A stretch of 17,422 nt of DNA, taken from positions 1-17,422 of the forward strand of contig DFGY01000051.1 of NCBI GenBank assembly GCA_002372505.1. Reading direction: 5' to 3'. The DNA comes from Firmicutes bacterium UBA3738 (lineage in GTDB: Bacteria; Bacillota; Clostridia; Peptostreptococcales; Anaerovoracaceae). Shown here piece after piece: positions 7,808 to 14,037 of this stretch. A model generated the notes under the pieces. The model did not search any database, was not told the DNA's origin, and saw nothing but the letters and a program-made list of their open reading frames with translations. A program made the position numbers and the translations under genes. Each line of letters starts with the position of its first letter. Position 1 is the stretch's first letter.

Positions 7808-8743
7808 ATGGAACTGAGGAATTTAAGGACTTTTGTAAGAGTCGCAGAAGAACACAGCTTTACAAAAGCAGCAAGGCAGATGGGCTACACTCAGGCTGCC
7901 GTCACCCACCAGATAAAACAGCTGGAAGAAGAGCTGGGCCTGCAGCTTTTTGAAAGAATACACAACCAGACAAAGCTGACAATGTTCGGCGAGCAGCTCC
8001 TTCCCCTTGTATATAATGTAATAAAAGGAACGGACGACATCAGCAGCTTTGCCAGCGATGGTCTTGAAATCCGCGGCCAGCTTAGAATCGGCACCTGCAC
8101 ATCCATGATGGAGTCCCTTCTCCCGGACATATTCGCAGAAATCCAGGAGCGCCATCCTCTAATTCAAACTACGGTTTTAACAGGCACCACGCCGGACTCC
8201 GCGGACATGCTCTCCAGAAACGAAGTTGATTTTATGATGGTTATCGACGAGAAAATAAACAACCCATATCTGGTACGGGCCGCCGAGCGGGAAGAGCCAA
8301 TGGACTTTGTCTGCGGCAAGAAGCATCCTCTTGCCAAAAAAGATCGGGTAACCATGGAAGAGCTGGTGGAGCATCCTTTCGTAGTAACAGAAACCGGTGT
8401 CAGCTATACCTTGGTCCTGGAAAAGCTGTTGGCGGAGCACAACCTGGCCATACAGCCCTTCCTCGAAATCGGCTCCACAAATGTGGTCATCGATCTGATT
8501 AAGCGAGGCAAGGCCATAGCCTTCCTCCCCCACTACATCGTGGCAGACCAGCTGGTGAACCCAAAAGCCTCCTCCAGAAACAAAGGTCTCATTAAGCTAA
8601 ACGTAGACGGCGGCGAAATAACCCTCTACGACCAGGTCCACTTCCACAAAAACAAATGGATCACACCCCAGATGCAGGAATTCCTTGACCTTCTCTGCGA
8701 AAAGCAAGGCTTCAAAAACGTAACAGAGGGACAGGCTTTTTGA
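7808..8743 (+). CDS. LysR-type transcriptional regulator
   Basis: A 311-residue regulator with an intact N-terminal winged helix-turn-helix (about 1-60: MELRNLRTFVRVAEEHSFTK, then AARQMGYTQAAVTHQIKQLE) and a two-lobed effector-binding domain from about residue 90. AGGAG lies seven bases before the start. It is divergent from the PFOR gene, the usual arrangement for a LysR protein that controls its neighbour, so regulation of pyruvate oxidation is a reasonable inference; the effector is unknown. Its last codons (EGQAF-stop) are part of the GGGACAGGCTTTTTG repeat found behind four other genes here, so the extreme C-terminus may have been written by that element. An oxidative-stress (OxyR/CysB-like) or metabolic role cannot be separated from sequence alone. 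Confidence 0.93.
   Translation: MELRNLRTFVRVAEEHSFTKAARQMGYTQAAVTHQIKQLEEELGLQLFERIHNQTKLTMFGEQLLPLVYNVIKGTDDISSFASDGLEIRGQLRIGTCTSMMESLLPDIFAEIQERHPLIQTTVLTGTTPDSADMLSRNEVDFMMVIDEKINNPYLVRAAEREEPMDFVCGKKHPLAKKDRVTMEELVEHPFVVTETGVSYTLVLEKLLAEHNLAIQPFLEIGSTNVVIDLIKRGKAIAFLPHYIVADQLVNPKASSRNKGLIKLNVDGGEITLYDQVHFHKNKWITPQMQEFLDLLCEKQGFKNVTEGQAF
8728..8742 (+). repeat. Copy 2 of the gene-end repeat core (overlaps the LysR stop)
   Basis: GGGACAGGCTTTTTG matches the core of the other copies exactly and overlaps the TGA stop of the LysR gene by two bases. The left flank GCGTTTCACG of the other copies is absent; instead GAAACGC, the inverse of GCGTTTC, follows on the right. Confidence 0.75.
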
Positions 8744-8755
8744 AACGCACCATAA

Positions 8756-8784
8756 TTGACCTGGCTAATCCAAAGTGCTAAAAT
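8756..8784 (+). promoter_or_regulatory. Promoter of the ZnuA-like lipoprotein gene
   Basis: TTGACC (8756-8761), 17-base spacer, TAAAAT (8779-8784). Predicted transcription starts about 25 bases before the GTG start codon, so the lipoprotein gene need not depend on the LysR gene for transcription. No obvious Zur-like dyad overlaps it. Confidence 0.7.
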
Positions 8785-8815
8785 TTTCAAAACGATAAGA
8801 CACGGAGGTTTTAAA

Positions 8816-9817
8816 GTGAAAAAAATTATTTCTTTAATTGTTGTAATGCTGATGGTAATCGGCACCTTTGCCGCATGCGGCCAGAATGAAGCTGCATCCG
8901 ATGCCGACTCATCCGCTGACGGCGACAAAAAAATCAGCATAGTAACTACAATATTTCCGATATACGACTGGACGAAAAACATTCTCGGTGATAAAGCCAA
9001 AGATGCGGAACTCACAATGCTCCTTGACAGCGGCACAGATCTTCACAGCTACCAGCCTACCGCCAACGATGTAATGAAAATAACAAACTGCGACATGTTT
9101 ATTTATGTAGGCGGTGAATCCGATGACTGGGTGGATGAAGCACTTAAAGACGTTTCAAATAAAGACATGGTAGTCATTAATCTGATGGAAGCCCTGGGAG
9201 ACAACAAGAAAGAGGAAGAAGTCGTCGAAGGCATGGAAGAAGACGAGCACGAGCATGAAGGCGAAGCTGAAGGAGGCCCGGAATACGACGAACACATCTG
9301 GCTCTCTCTTAAGAACGCCGTCATTCTCTGCGACGAAATCGAAAAGGGACTTGAGAAGATTGACCCGGACAACGCAGACACTTACAAGGCGAATCTGGAA
9401 GCCTACACTAAAAAGCTTAATGATTTAGAAAGCGAGTACGCTGGTGCTGCGAAAAACGCAAAGACCAAGACCCTGCTCTTCGGAGACAGATTCCCATTCC
9501 GCTATCTAGCCGATGACTATGGCCTTAATTACTACGCCGCATTCTCAGGCTGCTCCGCAGAAAGCGAAGCCAGCTTCGAAACCATATCCTTCCTGGCGAA
9601 AAAAATCGCCGCACTGGGACTTGAGTGTGTACTGACCATTGATGACTCCGACAAGAAAATCGCCAAAACAATTATCGACAACACAAAAACCAAGGCACAG
9701 AAAATCTTGAATCTGGACTCCATGCAGTCCGTCACGGAAAAAGACGTAAACGAAGGAGCCGACTTCATCAAAACCATGAAGGACAACCTTTCAGTTCTCA
9801 AGGAAGCCCTTAACTAA
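8816..9817 (+). CDS. Zinc/manganese ABC transporter substrate-binding lipoprotein, ZnuA-like
   Basis: A 333-residue cluster A-I metal-binding lipoprotein that would hand zinc or manganese to an ABC permease. The start is GTG at 8816, preceded by GGAGG at seven bases; an upstream in-frame ATG at 8756 falls inside the -35 box. The signal peptide KKIISLIVVMLMVIGTFAAC ends in a lipobox with the acceptor Cys at 20. Likely ligands are the His in TDLHSYQPT and the His in YDEHIWLSL, before which lies the acidic, His-containing loop EEDEHEHEGE typical of zinc-binding members. The usual third His of ZnuA appears replaced: the region reads LFGDRFPFRYLADDYGL. The normal ATPase and permease genes are not next to it, so it is either an orphan or a separated part of the system. 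Confidence 0.88.
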   Translation: MKKIISLIVVMLMVIGTFAACGQNEAASDADSSADGDKKISIVTTIFPIYDWTKNILGDKAKDAELTMLLDSGTDLHSYQPTANDVMKITNCDMFIYVGGESDDWVDEALKDVSNKDMVVINLMEALGDNKKEEEVVEGMEEDEHEHEGEAEGGPEYDEHIWLSLKNAVILCDEIEKGLEKIDPDNADTYKANLEAYTKKLNDLESEYAGAAKNAKTKTLLFGDRFPFRYLADDYGLNYYAAFSGCSAESEASFETISFLAKKIAALGLECVLTIDDSDKKIAKTIIDNTKTKAQKILNLDSMQSVTEKDVNEGADFIKTMKDNLSVLKEALN

Positions 9818-9822
9818 CAAAA

Positions 9823-9850
9823 GCGTTTCACGGGGACAGGCTTTTTGTTA
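9823..9850 (+). repeat. Copy 3 of the gene-end repeat (behind the ZnuA-like gene)
   Basis: GCGTTTCACGGGGACAGG followed by CTTTTTGTTA, five bases after the ZnuA-like stop codon and in the same orientation as that gene. Here the stop-proximal AACAAAAGC can pair with GCTTTTTGTT at the end of the repeat, so this copy might act as a weak terminator. Confidence 0.85.
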
Positions 9851-9877
9851 CACCTAGCAGTCCTATAGAAATATGGT

Positions 9878-9899
9878 GAAAAAGAAGGTGAAAACACCT
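9878..9899 (-). terminator. Possible short terminator behind the LysR remnant
   Basis: The minus strand reads AGGTG-TTTT-CACCT followed by TCTTTTT. The stem is only five bp, so strength is doubtful. It lies 34 bases past the stop of the LysR remnant. Confidence 0.4.
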
Positions 9900-9932
9900 A
9901 TTGCGTCCTAAAAAGCGCAAAGATGGACTAGA

Positions 9933-10547
9933 CTATTCTTTAATGTGCTCGACTATATATTCCAGCATGGTCTTTGTTGCCGGGGACAGATCCACTTTGT
10001 TCTGGGTAATGAGTCCGATAAGCCTGCTCTCTTCGGGTTTCACCGGATAGAGCTTTACTTTTGCCTTCGTTCCCGACACGGCAAGCTCCGGCATCATGCT
10101 GATTCCCAGCCCCTTTTCTATGAATGAGAGAATGGCCCTGTCGTCATCGACCCGGTGGCTGGCCCTGACCTTAAGGGAATGCTTTTTCAAAAACTTCTGG
10201 GTGTCCGTATCATATCCGTCACGCTGAATTATGAATGTTTCATCTTCAAGATCGGACGCGCTTACACTCTTCCCATTCCCAAGGGAATAATTCTTTGGCG
10301 CAACGCACAGCAATCTGTCTTCCCGCAGCGGAGTCTCCAGCAAGTTTTCACCGGTGGGAAGAGTTTCAAACCCTATGTCCACAATTCCTTCCTTCACCCA
10401 GTGGAGCACATCGTCATAGTCTCCCTGGAGCACGCTGACCTCAATGTTCGGGTATTCCTTTGCGAATCCTTGCAAAATATCCGGGAGCCATTTCAGGCAT
10501 ACGCTACTGAATGCCCCTATGTTTACGGAGCCTTTTTCAAGACCGCC
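9933..10547 (-). pseudogene. LysR-type regulator remnant lacking the DNA-binding domain
   Basis: The reading frame carries a normal LysR effector-binding domain, beginning GLEKGSVNIGAFSSVCLKWL and ending ATKTMLEYIVEHIKE. The N-terminal helix-turn-helix and linker (about 85-90 residues) are missing. The frame can be opened with an ATG at 10589, but its first 14 residues are just the antisense of the lyase fragment at 10547-10682, so that start is an accident of the junction. No ribosome site supports it. The sequence is only distantly similar to the intact LysR at 7808, so this is not a copy of that gene. In many bacteria a LysR gene is divergent from a sulfur amino-acid gene, and the adjoining lyase fragment may be what is left of such a pair (inference). 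Confidence 0.85.
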
Positions 10548-10682
10548 ACACCGGAAGAGCGCGCAGCAGTAGGCATCGGCGAAGGACAAGTAAGATTCTC
10601 CTGCGGTATTGAAGATGTTAACGATATAATCAATGACCTTGACCAGGCCCTGAGCTTCGTCAAAAAAGAATTAAATCTGTAA
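10547..10682 (+). pseudogene. 3' fragment A of a Cys/Met-metabolism PLP enzyme gene
   Basis: Encodes only the last 44-45 residues, TPEERAAVGIGEGQVRFSCG followed by IEDVNDIINDLDQALSF and a stop after KKELNL. This is the conserved C-terminus of methionine gamma-lyase / O-acetylhomoserine sulfhydrylase type enzymes (the SVGIEDVxDLIxDL region). The lysine that binds PLP and everything before this tail are absent. Its left edge is a sharp join to the truncated LysR remnant on the other strand. It is 97% identical (four differences in 136 bases) to fragment B at 13611-13746. Confidence 0.85.
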
Positions 10683-10694
10683 TGGTATTATTAG

Positions 10695-10918
10695 GGAGTC
10701 CGCTGGATGCGGCCACACCGAAATAATGAGTCGGTTTTCCTCACACACAATCAGTGTACTAAATTCACGGCAAGTGACCCGTGGGTGAACTCGCGCAGGA
10801 TTCTTTGCGCTCGAACAGCACCCACGGCGAATCACTTGCCTTGTTCATTTAGCACTACTGATTGTACGTGCTCGTCAAAATACTCATTATTTCGGCATGG
10901 CCGCATCCAACGGACTCC
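10695..10918. mobile_element. Palindromic MITE-like element, copy 1
   Basis: A 224-bp imperfect palindrome. The outermost 37 bases (10695-10731) are the inverse of 10882-10918 with only three mismatches, and pairing continues inward through ATCAGT/ACTGAT, GGCAAGTGA/TCACTTGCC and CCGTGGGTG/CACCCACGG to an apex GCGCA-8-TGCGC (10793-10810). It has no coding capacity and lies 12 bases after lyase fragment A. The core is shared, in inverse orientation, with the element at 13755-14035. It is probably a non-autonomous element or large hairpin repeat mobilised in trans; no transposase is visible in the window. Confidence 0.85.
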
Positions 10919-11022
10919 GTAACTAAACTAACCCTTGACTAAACAAATAAAAATCACACCCTTATTTAGTTAAGTAAATCCCCATAACTGCAAGCCATTA
11001 TAGAGTTTCGTTAACTTCACAA
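10919..11022. other. AT-rich spacer with CCTTGACTAAA repeats
   Basis: Non-coding, AT-rich. CCTTGACTAAAC is seen at about 10933, and twice in tandem at about 11033-11052 within the end of the C39 fragment. No promoter, RNA gene or terminator could be supported here. Confidence 0.6.
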
Positions 11023-11268
11023 CTACTTTTCCTTGACTAAACCCTTGACTAAAAAAACGTTTTCCTTACCTTTAATACCTTTACCTTCAAAACCTAAAGC
11101 TTCGGCAGCTTTTATAATTCCATACGCATTTGTCCCTAATTTATCTGTTCCAGCAATTTCTCTAATTTTGCTTATTTGTATTATTTCCCCATATTGTTTG
11201 GCTATTGTTGCTATGCAAGCAGCACCACAGTCGGTTATATCATGTTGTTTGACACAGTGATACTTCAT
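11023..11268 (-). pseudogene. Truncated C39 peptidase domain of a bacteriocin/peptide ABC exporter
   Basis: 81 codons beginning MKYHCVKQHDITDCGAACIA and continuing TIAKQYGEIIQISKIREIAG. This is the N-terminal C39 cysteine-protease domain that cuts double-glycine leaders before export; Q8 and C14 (ITDCGAAC) are the oxyanion-hole Gln and catalytic Cys. The match stops after GKGIKGKE, before the His and Asp that complete the site and before the membrane and ATPase domains (normally about 700 residues in total). The last residues, LVKGLVKEK, come from a CCTTGACTAAA tandem repeat. A good GGAGAG ribosome site is preserved six bases upstream. It follows the S41-like gene by 56 bases, so both were probably one operon. 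Confidence 0.85.
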
Positions 11269-11324
11269 ATCAATCTCTCCATTTCCTAAATATGTAATTT
11301 ATCGACATCTCTGCGCGTTAATTA

Positions 11325-12827
11325 TTAGTATAAGTTTATTGCTTTACTTAGAACAGTATCTCGATTCTTTTCATCTTTCTTTTGTTTGCACATATATTCT
11401 TTGATGTCCGGTTGAGAATAAATATCTGGTGCTGTTCCGTATACTGAATTCATTGTCACTTCAGCCTTTTTTTCTTTTGACGGCATATAAACAAAAACTA
11501 ACCTGCTGTTATTCAAATAGTCACTTGCAAAAGTACCCATCAAACCTTCCCCGCCTGTGTTTTCTCCAACCACTGTAACATTGGAACTATGTTTAAGAAT
11601 ATTCACCATTTCATCAGCCGCCGAGCCAGTATTGTGAGATGTTAATATGATTATCTTATATTGCCTGTTTTTTTCATCCCCATTAAATATTTGCTTTGTC
11701 CGAGAAACTGCAACTTTTTTTTCTTTATCCGCGTAAGATAATTTATATACAACTTTATTAAAAATGTTACTATATTCCTTTTTTGTATTCCTGTATAGTG
11801 GCATATACCATACTTTTTCTTTTTCTATTCTCTCTACTCCTACACTCGTATAAATATAATTACAAAACGCCTCCGGATTTCCTCCCCAATTATCCCTCAA
11901 GTCTATAATGCATTTGTCAAAACTGTCTTCTTCGAAATCTTTTTTTAACATAGCACCTGTTTCTGAATTAATTGTATTAATCTTAATATATTTAATATCC
12001 TTTATCTCACTGCTTTCATATTCCTTTTCTCCAACATCAAATGCATCGTTTTTAATTCTATACGCCTCCTCTTCATAGACATCCCAACGAAGAAATCTCT
12101 TAGATTCGTTATTAGCATCGTCCATAATTGCAACTTCTCTTTTTTTACCTTTTTCCTTATGAAATACAATTTTTGTTCTGCAAGGTTTTTTGTGCTCATG
12201 ATCATAATACAAATTATAGATCATCGGATTTTTGATTATAAAATCGTCCACATCAACTCCGTCAATTTTTTGAATCTTATAAACCTTTCCTTTATCTACA
12301 TAAACGTAATTTCCATCCACATAGTCAAATGCCACAAAGTTTTCAGTTTCGTAACTATTACTTTCCTTTTGCAATAAGTTTTCCCAGTATGCAGCACTTC
12401 CTATTATTTCTCGATTACTCCTTATAATATTAGCTCCAAAACATTGCAGAGAATTATACTCTGATAAGTTCGGATAAACCAGATCGGTGTGATAACTTGG
12501 AATTTCCTGAGAAATTGCATCCATAACACAAAAGAATTCAAAATTGTTTTGTGTACTTTCTGCCAATGCAAAATAATCATCCCTTTTATCTGCAATACTG
12601 AAACCATAAAGTTTCTTGTACAACAATATGTTGGGATTGCCTTTTATCATTGTGTCATACCAGTATTGAAGATCCGTCACTTTTTCTTCTATTGTTAATT
12701 CCGGAACTGTTCGTTCATCCGGTTTTACTATTTTGTTGCAAATACTTCCTATCAAGTAACGTTGATTGAACATTAAAAATGTGATTATAAGCAGAACTGT
12801 CGATATGATAAAGACTCTTTTTTCCAT
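11325..12827 (-). CDS. Membrane-anchored S41-like (C-terminal-processing/IRBP-type) serine protease
   Basis: A 500-residue protein with one N-terminal membrane segment (about 5-22, few charges), so the rest lies outside the cell. The C-terminal TSPc/S41 core shows CIIDLRDNWGGNPEAF (DLRDNWGG at 309-316), the nucleophile region SHNTGSAADEM with S402 as likely nucleophile, and VVGENTGGEG. In CtpA/Prc enzymes a lysine stands in this last motif (GEPTFGKG); here the aligned residue is Glu427, so it either uses a different base, as in IRBP/tricorn-like members, or is inactive. No clear PDZ domain was seen. A weak GGGG site precedes the ATG. The gene is AT-rich relative to PFOR and PPDK and is followed by a broken C39 exporter gene, suggesting an acquired peptide-processing locus. 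Confidence 0.85.
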   Translation of the reverse strand: MEKRVFIISTVLLIITFLMFNQRYLIGSICNKIVKPDERTVPELTIEEKVTDLQYWYDTMIKGNPNILLYKKLYGFSIADKRDDYFALAESTQNNFEFFCVMDAISQEIPSYHTDLVYPNLSEYNSLQCFGANIIRSNREIIGSAAYWENLLQKESNSYETENFVAFDYVDGNYVYVDKGKVYKIQKIDGVDVDDFIIKNPMIYNLYYDHEHKKPCRTKIVFHKEKGKKREVAIMDDANNESKRFLRWDVYEEEAYRIKNDAFDVGEKEYESSEIKDIKYIKINTINSETGAMLKKDFEEDSFDKCIIDLRDNWGGNPEAFCNYIYTSVGVERIEKEKVWYMPLYRNTKKEYSNIFNKVVYKLSYADKEKKVAVSRTKQIFNGDEKNRQYKIIILTSHNTGSAADEMVNILKHSSNVTVVGENTGGEGLMGTFASDYLNNSRLVFVYMPSKEKKAEVTMNSVYGTAPDIYSQPDIKEYMCKQKKDEKNRDTVLSKAINLY

Positions 12828-12855
12828 TTCAACCCCATAGTTTCACCTTTAACAA

Positions 12856-12910
12856 ATTGTGTGGAATTTATTGCAGTTTGTTTTAAACCACTACATAATT
12901 TCCACACAAT
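12856..12910. promoter_or_regulatory. Long inverted repeat upstream of the S41-like gene
   Basis: ATTGTGTGGAA (12856-12866) is exactly inverted at 12900-12910, and partial pairing extends inward to about 12877/12889. It lies 29 bases before the S41-like start codon and 15 bases after the stop of the small peptide remnant. It has no proper U-run on either strand, so an operator or an mRNA hairpin between the two genes is more likely than a terminator. Confidence 0.5.
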
Positions 12911-12924
12911 CATATCACTATTTT

Positions 12925-13050
12925 TTATTTCTTTCTACCATATCTCTTTCTATAGCCAGCCTGTTGTCCTCTCGCATAGCCGTAGCCATAGATGGCCGTA
13001 CCAACTGCAACAGCACATAGTGCAGCTACAAGCAGCCTATACACAATACA
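12925..13050 (-). pseudogene. C-terminal remnant of a small hydrophobic/basic peptide gene (unrecognised)
   Basis: The minus strand has an open frame reading RLLVAALCAVAVGTAIYGYG then YARGQQAGYRKRYGRKK-stop (TAA at 12927-12925). It is a hydrophobic Ala/Val/Gly stretch followed by a Tyr/Gly/Arg/Lys tail. No ATG or ribosome site is available; the frame runs upstream into the antisense of the ABC exporter remnant, so the 5' end was probably lost at a junction near 13050-13076. Its place just before the S41-like gene and the C39 fragment is where a bacteriocin-like precursor would stand, but no double-glycine leader is visible and the identity is a guess. The right-hand limit is approximate. Confidence 0.45.
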
Positions 13051-13076
13051 TTGTTTATGTAAATGGTAATTACAAT

Positions 13077-13548
13077 ATGAATACAGTTATATCAAAATAC
13101 AAAAAATACATACCTCAGATGCTGCTCATCGTCCTGTTCCTCTTCTGCCAGTCAATGAGCGAACTGACGTTTCCATCATATATGTCGGATATATTTAACA
13201 AGAGCCTCGTCAAGAATGATCAGACATACATACTGTATAACGGACTGATCGTGGTGCTGAGGATGGCGATATTTGCTCTCATCATGGGAGTGGGAACTCT
13301 AATTAATGCCATCCCCCTCAGCCCCGGGCTCACATGAACCATCGGTCTGGCTCTGACAGTGATATTGCTGCTGATGATGATATGTCTGTTCTATACTGTC
13401 CTGCTCAAACTCAGGATACTTCAGGGCAAGTTGGATTGCCTTAATCTCATCATCAGCGAAAGACTGTCCTGACTGCTGGTGGGCAGTCTTTCAGCTCCGA
13501 TCAGCATGAAGAAGACAGTTTCGATAATGCCAACATGGAGCTCACACG
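13077..13548 (+). pseudogene. ABC exporter (permease-ATPase fusion type) remnant, deleted and frameshifted
   Basis: Begins MNTVISKYKKYIPQMLLIVL and continues LFLFCQSMSELTFPSYMSDI, the first membrane segment of MdlB/LmrA-type exporters. After NGLIVV the frame jumps to LRMAIFALIMGVGTLINA, indicating an internal in-frame deletion of several membrane segments. SPGLT is followed by a TGA at 13335-13337 where homologues have Trp, and then the frame resumes TIGLALTVILLLMMICLF. A second break near 13470 shifts the frame to SFSSDQHEEDSFDNAN, the segment that follows VxRAF in the family. The ATPase domain is absent. The remnant ends at a junction with lyase fragment B near 13545-13556. No function is expected. 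Confidence 0.8.
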
Positions 13549-13746
13549 GGCCACGACATAACCAAAAAGCAGATGAGAGGCTTCGGAGCAACAATGAGCC
13601 ACGCAACCCTCACACCGGAAGAGCGCACAGCAGTAGGCATCGGCGAAGGACAGGTAAGATTCTCCTGCGGTATTGAAGATGTTAACGATATAATAAGTGA
13701 CCTTGACCAGGCCCTGAGCTTCGTCAAAAAAGAATTAAATCTGTAA
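13549..13746 (+). pseudogene. 3' fragment B of a Cys/Met-metabolism PLP enzyme gene
   Basis: A longer relic than fragment A: GHDITKKQMRGFGATMSHAT followed by LTPEERTAVGIGEGQVRFSC and the same GIEDV...KKELNL end. GHDITKKQMRGFG corresponds to the segment preceding the C-terminal subdomain of methionine gamma-lyase / O-acetylhomoserine sulfhydrylase enzymes, and ATMSHA to the later PATMSHA block. About 25-35 residues that normally separate them are deleted in frame. The PLP lysine region is absent. Bases 13611-13746 are 97% identical to fragment A, so the two form a direct repeat about 3.06 kb apart. Confidence 0.82.
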
Positions 13747-13754
13747 ATAATTAG

Positions 13755-14035
13755 GCGTTTCACGGGGACAGGCTTTTTGTTTCGATGCTCGATGACTGTG
13801 ACCATGCCGAAATAAAGAGTATTTTGACGAGCACGTACAATCAGTAGTGCTAAATGAACAAGGCAAGTGATTCGCCGTGGGTGCTGTCCGAGCGCAAAGA
13901 ATCCTGCGCGAGTTCACCCACGGGTCACTTGCCGTGAATTTAGTACACTGATTGTGTGTGAGGAAAACCGACTCATTATTTCGGCATGGCCACAGTCAGC
14001 GAGTGCCGTAACAAAAAGCCTGTCCCCGTGTAACG
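13755..14035. mobile_element. Palindromic MITE-like element, copy 2, capped by gene-end repeats 4 and 5
   Basis: A 281-bp imperfect palindrome. The ends are inverted copies of the gene-end repeat: the GGGACAGGCTTTTTG core at 13765-13779 and its inverse at 14012-14026. Next inward, 13783-13820 pairs with 13970-14008 (CTGACTGTGGCC side against GATGACTGTGACC). The core from about 13801 to 13990 matches copy 1 (10695-10918) in inverse orientation, including the apex with GCGCA and TGCGC. No coding capacity. The right end lies two bases from the PPDK stop codon, so it forms the 3' UTR of PPDK and may end its transcript. No convincing target-site duplication was found. Confidence 0.85.
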
Positions 14036-14037
14036 AT

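Noticed and set aside
10155..10682. A 175-codon plus-strand open frame running through the LysR remnant into lyase fragment A
   Set aside because: Its first two thirds are antisense to a well-recognised LysR effector domain; only the last 45 codons resemble a real protein. The open frame is a product of the junction.
10695..10918. CRISPR array or ordinary intrinsic terminator as an explanation of the palindrome
   Set aside because: There are no regularly spaced repeats, and the dyad is over 200 bp with no terminal U-run, much larger than a terminator.
12861..13076. Upstream extension of the ABC exporter frame from an ATG at 12861
   Set aside because: The extra residues show no family resemblance and overlap the inverted repeat and the peptide relic on the other strand. 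Exporter similarity begins at the Met at 13077.
13735..13917. Shared open frames in the two palindromic elements (same peptide from both copies)
   Set aside because: The similarity only reflects that the DNA cores are homologous; frames lack ribosome sites and lie within an inverted repeat.
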